Position numbers and translations under genes: made by a program | Assembly (NCBI GenBank): GCA_050742535.1 | Contig: JBOGIQ010000013.1 | Coordinates: 1 to 39,741 of the forward strand | From: Gp6-AA40 sp050742535 | GTDB taxonomy: Bacteria; Acidobacteriota; Vicinamibacteria; Vicinamibacterales; UBA2999 | DNA: 39,741 bases | Direction of reading: 5' to 3' | Part shown: positions 8,081 through 15,223 of the stretch, in pieces | How the letters are laid out: the number at the start of each line of letters is the position of its first letter | Position numbering within the stretch: the stretch's first letter is position 1 | The notes under the pieces: generated by a model | Seen by the model: only the letters and a program-made list of their open reading frames with translations | Told to the model about the DNA's origin: nothing | The model's database searches: none

Positions 8081-8313
8081 CAGGGCTGCGCCGGCTTGTC
8101 CTCGGCTGCCGGCCCGACCGCGGCTTCCGCCGCCTGAAAACCGATCTTCGAGTGCGTGCCGTCGCAGAAGGGCTTCTTCGTGGACGCGCCGCAGCGGCAT
8201 AACGCGACAGGCCGCCGGTCGCTCCGATATTCCTGCCCGTTCCAGTCGACGACGCGCACCTCGTCACCCTCGATCACATATGGGCCATTCTGCCGCAAGC
8301 GAATCGTAGTCAC
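8080..8313 (-). CDS. CDGSH-type iron-sulfur domain protein
   Basis: The product is 77 residues, starting at GTG 8313 with GGGGG 5 bases upstream. It carries the CDGSH signature LCRCGASTKKPFCDGTHSKIGF, with three Cys and one His that would bind a [2Fe-2S] cluster as in mitoNEET-type proteins (CDGTH is a normal variant). The N-terminal part (TIRLRQNGPYVIEGDEVRVVDWNGQEY) is the usual beta segment of single-domain bacterial members. Role: small redox or cluster-transfer protein of unknown partner. It lies 11 bp after the CoA-binding gene and is probably cotranscribed with it. The final T of the REP doublet is the first base of its stop codon on the plus strand. Confidence 0.85.
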   Translation of the reverse strand: MTTIRLRQNGPYVIEGDEVRVVDWNGQEYRSDRRPVALCRCGASTKKPFCDGTHSKIGFQAAEAAVGPAAEDKPAQP

Positions 8314-8324
8314 CGTTCCCCCAA

Positions 8325-8696
8325 TCAAAACTCGCCAGGATGCCGGCCGATGGCAATGATGCTGCACGCGAAGACGACGTTCATCTTCCGCCGCCGTGCC
8401 TCCGCCATCACCGCATCGTCTTCGGCGCCCGGGTTGATCCAGACTTCGGGAATCCCTTTTCGCGCGAACTCGTCGAGCAGGCGCAGGGTCACGTCCGGCT
8501 GGACATACACCGTGGCCATGTCGATCGGCTCGGCCACGTCGAGCACGGAGGCGTAGGTCTTGAGGCCTTCGACTTCTGATTCGTTGGGGTTGATCGGCAG
8601 CACGCGATAGCCCTGCGCCGCGAACGCCCGCAGCGCCTTGTTGCCGAATTTCGAACGGTGGCGAGAGGCGCCGACAACTGCGACGGTTTTCGACAT
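8325..8696 (-). CDS. CoA-binding domain protein (YccU-like)
   Basis: The 123-residue product is a single Rossmann-type CoA_binding_2 domain: KTVAVVGASRHRSKFGNKALRAFAAQGYRVLPINPNESEVEGLKTYASV, then PIDMATVYVQPDVTLRLLDEFARKGIPEVWINPGAED. It resembles the N-terminal domain of acyl-CoA synthetase (ADP-forming) and succinyl-CoA ligase, but small stand-alone members such as YccU have no firmly known reaction. Length is typical of the family (about 120-140). It is the first gene of a two-gene minus-strand unit with the CDGSH protein and is divergent from the kinase gene (57-bp gap). Confidence 0.88.
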   Translation of the reverse strand: MSKTVAVVGASRHRSKFGNKALRAFAAQGYRVLPINPNESEVEGLKTYASVLDVAEPIDMATVYVQPDVTLRLLDEFARKGIPEVWINPGAEDDAVMAEARRRKMNVVFACSIIAIGRHPGEF

Positions 8697-8753
8697 GTTC
8701 AGGCAACACCTTCGGAAGGAGTGATGAAAATGCGATAGGATTCGGCCCGATTC

Positions 8754-11453
8754 GTGTCTCTCACTCCCGGCACACGGCTAGGCCCCTACGAAGTCGTCGC
8801 CCCCATCGGCGCGGGCGGTATGGGGGAAGTGTACCGCGCCCGCGACACGCGGCTGCATCGCGATGTGGCGCTGAAAATCCTGCCAGACGTCTTCGCGCTG
8901 AATCCCGATCGGGTGGCGCGGCTCGAGCGTGAGGCACAGGTCCTCGCCGCGCTCAATCATTCGAACATCGCCAGCATCTTCGGGTTCGAGCAGGCGGGCG
9001 GTATCTCGGCCCTCGCGCTCGAAATGGTCGAAGGGCCGACCCTCGCCGAACGCATCGCGGACGCACCGCTGTCCGTCGAAGAGGCCCTGCTCATCGCGCG
9101 GCAGATTGCCGCGGCACTGGAAGCCGCGCACGAGTCCGGCATCATCCATCGCGACCTCAAGCCTGCCAACATCAAGGTCCGTCCGGACGGCACGGTGAAG
9201 GTGCTCGACTTCGGCCTGGCCAAGGCTGTCGACAGCGGCGCGAGCGGATCGGGTTCCGCCTCGATGTCGCCAACGCTGACGACGCCGGCCGTCACCGGCG
9301 TCGGTACGATCATGGGTACAGCCGCGTACATGGCCCCGGAACAGGCCCGCGGTCGCGCCGTGGACAAGCGCGCGGACATCTGGGCGTTCGGCTGCGTGCT
9401 GTTCGAGATGCTGACCGGCAGGCGCGCGTTCGAGGGCGGCGACGTGACCGATGTGCTCGCCTCCGTCATCAAGACGGATCCCGAATGGGAGGCGCTGCCG
9501 CCGGATCTGCCCGCCGCCGTGCGGATGACGATTCGGCACTGCCTCATGAAGGACCCGGCGCACCGCATCCGCGACATCGGCGACACGCGACTCGCCTTGA
9601 GCGGCGCGTTCAACACCGAGACGCCCGTGCCGACCGTGTCGCAGGTGATTGTCCCTCGTCGATCGGCGCGAACGGCCGCCACCGTCGCGATCGCGGCCGT
9701 GACGGCCGCCGCACTTGCAGCCGTCGTGACATTGCTGCTCACCAGGCCCGCGCCGCCCCCTGTCGATCGCATGGCGATCCTGCATTCCGACCCCAGCGCG
9801 CGGTTTGGCGGCGCGGCAGGCACTGACGTCGTCGTGACTCCGGACGGCCGCCATGTCGCCTACACCGCCGGTACCCAAGGGGACGTGCGCCTGTATCTCC
9901 GGGCGCTCGATCAGCTTGCGCCTGCTCCCATCGCGGCCAATATCAGGAACCCCCTCCATCTCATGATGTCGCCCGACGGCCAGTGGATTGGCTTCGGTGA
10001 TCCGACCGAACAAATGATCAAGAAGGTCTCGATCAACGGCGGGCCACCACTTCAGATCGCCAGCCTGCCGACCGGTGCAGGATATGTTGGCGCGGCATGG
10101 TCGCCCGACGACTCGATCATCTTCGGGACTTCTGCCGCCGGACTGATGCGGGTCTCGCCTGGCGGCACACCCGACGCGCTCACCAAAGCCGACCAGGCCA
10201 ACGGCGAGCTCGCGCACCGTTTTCCGTACTTGCTGCCGGGCGGCCGCGCGCTTCTGTTCACGATCTTTCCAAGCGACGGCCAGCCGGACAACATGCAGAT
10301 TGCACTGCTCGACCTGCGCTCCCGCGCGCACCGTGTGATCGTCCGCGGCGGCGGATTCCCGGTTTACGTAGAGTCGGGACACATCGTCTACGGCAACGCC
10401 GGAACGCTGCGCGCCGTGCGCTTCGATCTCGATCGGCTTGAGGCGCGGGGTAATCCCGTCGCGGTGGTGGAAGGCATCATCACGAAGTCCGGTGGTGCCG
10501 CCAGCTTCGCCGTCAGCGCAAACGGCACGCTGACCTACGTTGCAGGTGCGGCGGCGACCGCCAGGCGAACCGTCGTCTGGGTAGACAGGCAGGGGCGCGA
10601 GGAAGAAACGAACGTCCCGCCTCGCGCCTACGCGTACGCCCGGCTCTCGCCGGACGGCGGCCGTGTTGCGCTGGACATCCGCGACGACCAGAACGATATC
10701 TGGACGTGGGACCTGACGCGAAAGACGCTGACCCGGCTGACGTTCAACCCAGGCATTAATCGCGCTCCCGTATGGACGCCCGACGGGACGCGGATCGCGT
10801 TTTCGATGGCGGGGATAGGCGCTGAGCCCGTGTTCATCCAGGCGGCCGACGGAAGCGGGACCCCAACACGCGTCACGCCGGACAAGGGGACCTTCATGCC
10901 AGTGTCCTTCACTCCGGACGGCAAGCGGCTGCTGCTGCATCCGTCAGCCGCGGCGCCCTACGACCTTCAGATCGTGGACACCGAGGCGAAGACCGCGCCA
11001 ACGCCGCTGCTCGCCGAGCCCCACTCCGAGTCGAATGGCGTGGTGTCGCCGGACGGCCGCTGGCTCGCCTATCAGTCGAACGAATCCGGCCGCGACGAGA
11101 TCTACGTCCGCCCCTTCCCGAACGTGAACTCCGGACGATGGCAGGTGTCGGCCGATGGCGGCACGCGACCGCTGTGGAGCCGCGATGGTCGCGAGCTGTT
11201 CTATTACCTGCCTCCCGGCGTGATCATGGCAGCGCCGATCGGGCCAGGCAGCTCGTTCACGCCGGGAACGCCAACCGTTGTCCTTAAAGGCACGTACCTC
11301 TCGCCGCAGACGGGCCGGATGTACGACGTGTCGCCCGACGGCCGCCGGTTCCTGCTGATCAAGGAGTCGCGCGGCGAAGGCGCCGCGCCGCCGCCGCCTC
11401 AGCTCATCGTCGTCCAGCACTGGCTCGAGGAGTTGAAGCGGCTCGTGCCGTAA
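8754..11453 (+). CDS. Membrane Ser/Thr protein kinase with C-terminal TolB/PD40 beta-propeller
   Basis: The product is 899 residues from a GTG. The kinase domain (12-275) has the glycine loop IGAGGMGEVYRARD, ATP-binding Lys41 (VALKILP), catalytic HRDLKPANI (132-140, Asp134), DFGLA (152-156) and MAPEQARG (193-200). One transmembrane helix (about 306-331, TAATVAIAAVTAAALAAVVTLLLT) separates it from an extracytoplasmic domain of about 560 residues built of PD40/WD40-like units (VVTPDGRHVAYTAG, MMSPDGQWIGFGD, VVSPDGRWLAYQSN, DVSPDGRRFLLIKE). This architecture is abundant in acidobacteria and suggests a sensor kinase whose propeller reads an envelope signal. All kinase motifs are intact. No cognate substrate or phosphatase gene lies nearby. 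Confidence 0.95.
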   Translation: MSLTPGTRLGPYEVVAPIGAGGMGEVYRARDTRLHRDVALKILPDVFALNPDRVARLEREAQVLAALNHSNIASIFGFEQAGGISALALEMVEGPTLAERIADAPLSVEEALLIARQIAAALEAAHESGIIHRDLKPANIKVRPDGTVKVLDFGLAKAVDSGASGSGSASMSPTLTTPAVTGVGTIMGTAAYMAPEQARGRAVDKRADIWAFGCVLFEMLTGRRAFEGGDVTDVLASVIKTDPEWEALPPDLPAAVRMTIRHCLMKDPAHRIRDIGDTRLALSGAFNTETPVPTVSQVIVPRRSARTAATVAIAAVTAAALAAVVTLLLTRPAPPPVDRMAILHSDPSARFGGAAGTDVVVTPDGRHVAYTAGTQGDVRLYLRALDQLAPAPIAANIRNPLHLMMSPDGQWIGFGDPTEQMIKKVSINGGPPLQIASLPTGAGYVGAAWSPDDSIIFGTSAAGLMRVSPGGTPDALTKADQANGELAHRFPYLLPGGRALLFTIFPSDGQPDNMQIALLDLRSRAHRVIVRGGGFPVYVESGHIVYGNAGTLRAVRFDLDRLEARGNPVAVVEGIITKSGGAASFAVSANGTLTYVAGAAATARRTVVWVDRQGREEETNVPPRAYAYARLSPDGGRVALDIRDDQNDIWTWDLTRKTLTRLTFNPGINRAPVWTPDGTRIAFSMAGIGAEPVFIQAADGSGTPTRVTPDKGTFMPVSFTPDGKRLLLHPSAAAPYDLQIVDTEAKTAPTPLLAEPHSESNGVVSPDGRWLAYQSNESGRDEIYVRPFPNVNSGRWQVSADGGTRPLWSRDGRELFYYLPPGVIMAAPIGPGSSFTPGTPTVVLKGTYLSPQTGRMYDVSPDGRRFLLIKESRGEGAAPPPPQLIVVQHWLEELKRLVP

Positions 11454-11465
11454 GGTTGCTTTTCC

Positions 11466-11483
11466 AGCGGCCAACTCGCCGCT
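11466..11483. terminator. Possible hairpin between convergent kinase and glcD-like genes
   Basis: AGCGGC (11466-11471), a six-base loop and GCCGCT (11478-11483) form a perfect 6-bp stem in the 28-bp convergent gap, overlapping the stop codon of the oxidase gene. There is no clear T-tract on either side, so intrinsic termination is uncertain. Confidence 0.3.
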
Positions 11484-12864
11484 ACGAGAAGATCTTGCCC
11501 GGGTTCAGGATGCCGTGCGGGTCGAATGCGTGTTTGACCCGCCTGAGCAGATCGATCTGAGCGGCGTCCAGCTCGAGCGCCAGGTAGGGGGCCTTGGCGA
11601 AGCCGATGCCGTGCTCGCCGCTGATCGAGCCTTCGAGCGCCACGACGCGCTCGAACAGGACGCGCTCGGCCTGCTTGGCCCTGGCCATTTCGCCGGCGTC
11701 ATCACGATGAATCATCAGATTCACGTGGATGTTGCCGTCCCCCGCGTGGCCGAAGCAGGCGATGCGCAAATCGAAGCGGCGCCTGAGTTCGTCCACGACG
11801 TTGAAGAGCTGCGGGATGCGTCCGCGCGGAACGACCACGTCGTGGTTGATCTTCAGGAGGCCGGTGGCTCTCAGCGCCAGCGACACCTGCCGCCGGATCG
11901 TCCAGAGCTCCTCGCGTTCCCACTCGCTCGCCGAGTGCTTCACGTCGACGGCACCAGCCGCGGCACAGGCGCGCGCCACGCGCTCGATCTCCTCGGCAGC
12001 CGCCGCCGGTGTGCCGTCGCACTCGACGATCAGCAGCGCGTCGCCTGCGGCGACAGGCTTCCCCACGTACTGTTCGGCCGCGCGCAGGCAGTCGGCATCG
12101 ATCAGCTCGATCGACGCGGGGACCACGCGCTCGTTGAGCAACGCCGTGACCGCGTCGACCGCGCCGGTGACGCGTTGAAACGAGGCGGCCAGCGTCGCGC
12201 GTGCCGGCGGCCTGGGGATCAGTCGGAGCGTGATCTTCGTGATGATCGCCAGCGTGCCTTCCGACCCGACCAGCAGCTGCGTCAGGTCGTAGCCGACGAC
12301 GTTCTTCACGGCCTTGGAGCCGGTGTGAATGACCTCGCCACCCGGCAGGACAGCCTCCAGCGCCAGGACGTACCGCTTGGTCGTGCCATATTTGAACGCC
12401 CGTGGACCGCCGGCGCACTCGGCGACATTGCCACCGATGGACGAGGTCTCCAGGCTCGCGGGATCCGGCGGATAGAAGAGCCCGACGGTCTCGACAGCAC
12501 GCTGGAGATCGCCGGTGATGACGTTCGGCTCGACGACCGCCAGGAGATTCACTTCGTCGATCTCGAGGATGCGACTGAGACGCTCCATCGAGAGCACGAC
12601 GCCGCCGCGCGTCGGCACGGCGCCGCCGGTGTAGCCGGTGCCCGCGCCCCGTACGACGAGCGGGACGCGGTGCTCGTGACAGAGACGCGCGACTGTGGAG
12701 ATTTCTTCGGTGCCGTTCGGGAGAACGACGAGATCCGGAAGCGCGCCGATGCCCAGCGCATCGGCGGCGTAGGGTTCGAGGTTCCGCGGTTCGTCGAGAA
12801 CGCGCTCACCCAGCGTGTCCCGGAGCTGCTGTACGAAGCCTTCAGGAAGCCGATGCGTCGTCAG
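11482..12864 (-). CDS. FAD-linked oxidase, glycolate oxidase subunit GlcD / D-lactate dehydrogenase-like
   Basis: The product is 460 residues if it starts at the CTG at 12864. The FAD-binding (PCMH/BBE) domain contains LVVLPNGTEEISTVARLCHEHRVPLVVRGAGTGYTGGAVPTRGGVVLSMERL, DPASLETSSIGGNVAECAGGPRAFKYGTTKRYVL and VVGYDLTQLLVGSEGTLAIITKITLRLIP. The C-terminal FAD-oxidase domain has FGHAGDGNIHVNLM, GSISGEHGIGFAKAPYL and the terminal HAFDPHGILNPGKIF. These enzymes oxidise D-2-hydroxyacids such as glycolate or D-lactate. No ATG, GTG or TTG occurs in this frame near the expected start; the CTG forms a CTGA overlap with the aminotransferase stop. No GlcE or GlcF partner is present, so a stand-alone D-lactate-type dehydrogenase is possible. 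Confidence 0.9.
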   Translation of the reverse strand: MTTHRLPEGFVQQLRDTLGERVLDEPRNLEPYAADALGIGALPDLVVLPNGTEEISTVARLCHEHRVPLVVRGAGTGYTGGAVPTRGGVVLSMERLSRILEIDEVNLLAVVEPNVITGDLQRAVETVGLFYPPDPASLETSSIGGNVAECAGGPRAFKYGTTKRYVLALEAVLPGGEVIHTGSKAVKNVVGYDLTQLLVGSEGTLAIITKITLRLIPRPPARATLAASFQRVTGAVDAVTALLNERVVPASIELIDADCLRAAEQYVGKPVAAGDALLIVECDGTPAAAAEEIERVARACAAAGAVDVKHSASEWEREELWTIRRQVSLALRATGLLKINHDVVVPRGRIPQLFNVVDELRRRFDLRIACFGHAGDGNIHVNLMIHRDDAGEMARAKQAERVLFERVVALEGSISGEHGIGFAKAPYLALELDAAQIDLLRRVKHAFDPHGILNPGKIFS

Positions 12865-14057
12865 CGTGCGCTCGCCTTTGCCGGCTGCAGCGACTCGGCG
12901 AACCGCAGCAGCCGGTCGGCCCCTTCGCGCAGGCGTTCCATCGAGGTCGCATACGAGATGCGCAGGTACCCGGGCGCCTCGAATGCTTCGCCAGGCGTCA
13001 CGACTACGTGCTCCTTTTCGAGCAGCTGCTGCGCGAAGTCGAGCGACGTGCTGACCGTATCCGTGAGCAGCCCGTTGATGTTCGGGAACAGATAGAACGC
13101 TCCCTTCGGCTTCACGCACTGAATCGCGGAGTTCGCGGTCAGCCAGCCGTGGAAGCTGTCCCGGCGGCGGCGGAACTCGTCGCGCATTGCCGCAACCGGT
13201 TCCTGCGACCCGCTGAGCGCCACCACGAGCGCCTTTTGCGTCACGGACGTGATGTTCGACGTGGTCTGGCCCTGAATCGTGTTGAACATCTTCGTCAGCG
13301 CCGCGGGGGCGATGGTCCACCCCGCCCGCCACCCGGTCATCGCGTACGCCTTCGAGGCGGAGCATGCCAGTACGGTCTTGTCCCGATGACGATCGAACAG
13401 CACCTTCGGCAGGTTGTGCGGCACGTCCTCGTAGATCAGGTGTTCGTAGCAGAGGTCGACAATGATCCAGATGCCGCGCTTCGCGGCCGTCTCGGCAATC
13501 GCGGCGACGGCCGATTCGTCGATCAGCGCGCCCGTTGGATTACCGGGCGAGTTCAGGATGATCGCCTTCGTCTTCGCGGTAATCGCCGCCAGCACCTTGT
13601 CCGCGTGCACCGCAAACGAGTCCTGCCAGCTGGTCTGCACGACGACCGGCGTCGCCTCGACGAGCTTCACCTGTTCGGGAATCGTCGGCCAGAAGGGCGC
13701 ATGCGTGATGACCTCATCGCCCTTGTTCAGCAGCGCGAGCGCCGTGTTGAAGAGCGCCTGTTTGCCGCCGAACGTCGCCAGGACCTCAGCGGGCGTGACG
13801 CTGACTCCGTAGTCCGCCTTGTAGCGCGCGCAGATCGCGTCCCGCAGTTCCGGAATGCCGGCCACCGCCGTGTACCGGGTGAAGTCCTTGTCGAGCGCGT
13901 CCTTCGCCGCCGCCTTGATGTGCTCCGGCGTGGGGAAATCCGGCTCGCCCACGCTGAAGTCCACCACGTCGTGCCCGGCGCGGCGGAGCCGCTCGGCTTC
14001 GGCCGCCACTTTCATCGTGGCCGATTCGGAGACCTGCGCTAACCGTTCTGCGAACAT
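12861..14057 (-). CDS. Class I/II PLP aminotransferase (aspartate aminotransferase-like)
   Basis: From ATG 14057 (AGGAGA about ten bases upstream) the protein has 398 residues, normal for the I-gamma group of aspartate aminotransferases. Motifs: FSVGEPDFPTPEHI (about 34-47), LNSPGNPTGALID (168-180), PLP-contacting Asp201 and Tyr204 in VDLCYEH, and Schiff-base Lys236 in SASKAYAMTGWRAGW. It would transfer amino groups between aspartate (or related amino acids) and 2-oxoglutarate; the exact substrate cannot be fixed from sequence. An in-frame extension upstream to 14135 would overlap coaD and was not used. Its stop overlaps the probable start of the GlcD-like gene. Confidence 0.92.
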   Translation of the reverse strand: MFAERLAQVSESATMKVAAEAERLRRAGHDVVDFSVGEPDFPTPEHIKAAAKDALDKDFTRYTAVAGIPELRDAICARYKADYGVSVTPAEVLATFGGKQALFNTALALLNKGDEVITHAPFWPTIPEQVKLVEATPVVVQTSWQDSFAVHADKVLAAITAKTKAIILNSPGNPTGALIDESAVAAIAETAAKRGIWIIVDLCYEHLIYEDVPHNLPKVLFDRHRDKTVLACSASKAYAMTGWRAGWTIAPAALTKMFNTIQGQTTSNITSVTQKALVVALSGSQEPVAAMRDEFRRRRDSFHGWLTANSAIQCVKPKGAFYLFPNINGLLTDTVSTSLDFAQQLLEKEHVVVTPGEAFEAPGYLRISYATSMERLREGADRLLRFAESLQPAKASAR

Positions 14058-14095
14058 TACCCTGACTCTCCTCGGGCTTCCGCCCGTGCTGTTCC

Positions 14096-14617
14096 CTAGG
14101 CTTCCGCCCCTGCTCCCTGTTTCTTCCGCATCCACTCTTCGACGATTGGCGGCACGAGGCCGCGGACTTCCCCACCGAGGCTGAAGACCTCTTTGATCAG
14201 CCGCGAGCTCAGATATGTGTATTGCTCGGCCGGCATCATGAACACCGTTTCGAGCGTCGGCTCGAGGTGGCGGTTCATCAAGGCCATCTGAAACTCGTAC
14301 TCGAAGTCCGAGACCGCTCGAAGGCCACGCACGATCGCGCTGGCCCGCTTGCGCCGGGCGTAGTCGACGAGGAGCCCGCCGAAGGTGTCGACCTCGACGT
14401 TCGGATACTCGCGGAACACCTGGCGAATGATCTCGACGCGCTCTGGCGGCGTGAACAGCGGGTTCTTCTCCGGATTCACGAGCACGGCGATCAGCACCCG
14501 CTCGAACAGATGGGCGCTGCGCAGCACGATGTCGACGTGCCCGTTGGTCAGCGGGTCGAATGACCCGGGGAAAAGAGCCAGCCGCCCTGTCGGCGGATCC
14601 GTGCGTTCGAATGGCAT
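14096..14617 (-). CDS. coaD: Phosphopantetheine adenylyltransferase
   Basis: The 173-residue product matches CoaD. The nucleotidyltransferase motif LFPGSFDPLTNGHVDIV has its TxGH at 24-27, followed by VNPEKNPLFTPPERVEII, RGLRAVSDFEYEFQMALMNRHLEP and the closing YTYLSSRLIKEVFSLGG. It transfers AMP from ATP to 4'-phosphopantetheine, the penultimate step of coenzyme A synthesis, in the cytoplasm. Length is slightly above the usual 160, with extra residues at both ends. It sits between rsmD and the aminotransferase; rsmD-coaD is a common bacterial pairing. Confidence 0.96.
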   Translation of the reverse strand: MPFERTDPPTGRLALFPGSFDPLTNGHVDIVLRSAHLFERVLIAVLVNPEKNPLFTPPERVEIIRQVFREYPNVEVDTFGGLLVDYARRKRASAIVRGLRAVSDFEYEFQMALMNRHLEPTLETVFMMPAEQYTYLSSRLIKEVFSLGGEVRGLVPPIVEEWMRKKQGAGAEA

Positions 14618-14641
14618 CTGAGATCTTGATTCTAAGCTGAT

Positions 14642-14685
14642 GGCACCCCTGAAGGGGTGCCCTACGAGGCGGAAAGGTGCCCTAC
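14642..14685 (-). repeat. REP-like element (GGCACCCC stem) plus a half copy
   Basis: On the minus strand, a GTAG head (14665-14662) leads into GGCACCCC, loop TTCA and GGGGTGCC (14661-14642), a perfect 8-bp stem. Just upstream on the same strand is a half element, GTAGGGCACC (14685-14676), whose TAG is the stop codon of rsmD. Head and loop match the REP-like elements at 8021, 25285 and 27069, but the stem is different. The elements occupy the rsmD-coaD gap. Confidence 0.75.
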
Positions 14686-15218
14686 GAGTCCGTCCGGGTG
14701 AAAAAGGTCAGCGTGCTGTCGCCGGACTTCACATCACGCACGCGCGTCAACGCGGCCGGCACCGCCGGCTCGCGGCGTGTGGCACGCTCCAGGACAACGA
14801 GGCCTCCTGGCGTCAGCGCCCCGGCGGCGGCTTCGAGCGCCTCGGAGCTGTCGTGGCCGTACGGCGGGTCGAGCCAGATCACGTCAAACGCTGCAGTGTG
14901 CCTCCGCAGCACCGTCGCGACGTCGCCGGTCTCGATCGTCACGTCCGCCGACGCGCCGCAGGCGTTGATATTGGCTGCGGTCAGGGCGGCCGCACGGCGA
15001 TCGTTATCGACGAACGTGACGTGAGCAGCACCCCTGCTGAGCGCTTCGATGCCGACGGCTCCCGTTCCGGCGAAGCCATCGACGACTCGCGCGCCCTCGA
15101 TGCGCGCCGCGAGGATGTTGAACAGCGTCTCGCGGAGCTTGTCCGAGGTTGGACGCAGTCCTTCCCAGGTTGGAGGTTTCAGCCTGCGGCCCTTCCAGCG
15201 CCCGGCGATCACGCGCAT
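14682..15218 (-). CDS. rsmD: 16S rRNA (guanine966-N2)-methyltransferase
   Basis: The 178-residue product is a typical RsmD. It opens MRVIAGRWKGRRLKPP, then has RPTSDKLRETLFNIL, the SAM-binding loop VVDGFAGTGAVGIEALSRGAAHVTFVD, and the catalytic motif IWLDPPYGHD (the usual N/D-PPY of N2-guanine methyltransferases). It methylates G966 of 16S rRNA during 30S assembly. The start lies 5 bp after the recG stop. The stop codon TAG is part of the GTAG head of a REP-like half element. Confidence 0.95.
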   Translation of the reverse strand: MRVIAGRWKGRRLKPPTWEGLRPTSDKLRETLFNILAARIEGARVVDGFAGTGAVGIEALSRGAAHVTFVDNDRRAAALTAANINACGASADVTIETGDVATVLRRHTAAFDVIWLDPPYGHDSSEALEAAAGALTPGGLVVLERATRREPAVPAALTRVRDVKSGDSTLTFFTRTDS

Positions 15219-15223
15219 CCTGT

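Noticed and set aside
8778..10940. 720-residue minus-strand ORF
   Set aside because: A shadow of the kinase gene, caused by high GC at third codon positions. The composition is Arg/Asp/His-rich without motifs.
12865..13365. N-terminal extension of the GlcD-like protein by 167 residues
   Set aside because: The extension lies wholly inside the aminotransferase gene in another frame and has no FAD-oxidase similarity. The family starts near 12864.
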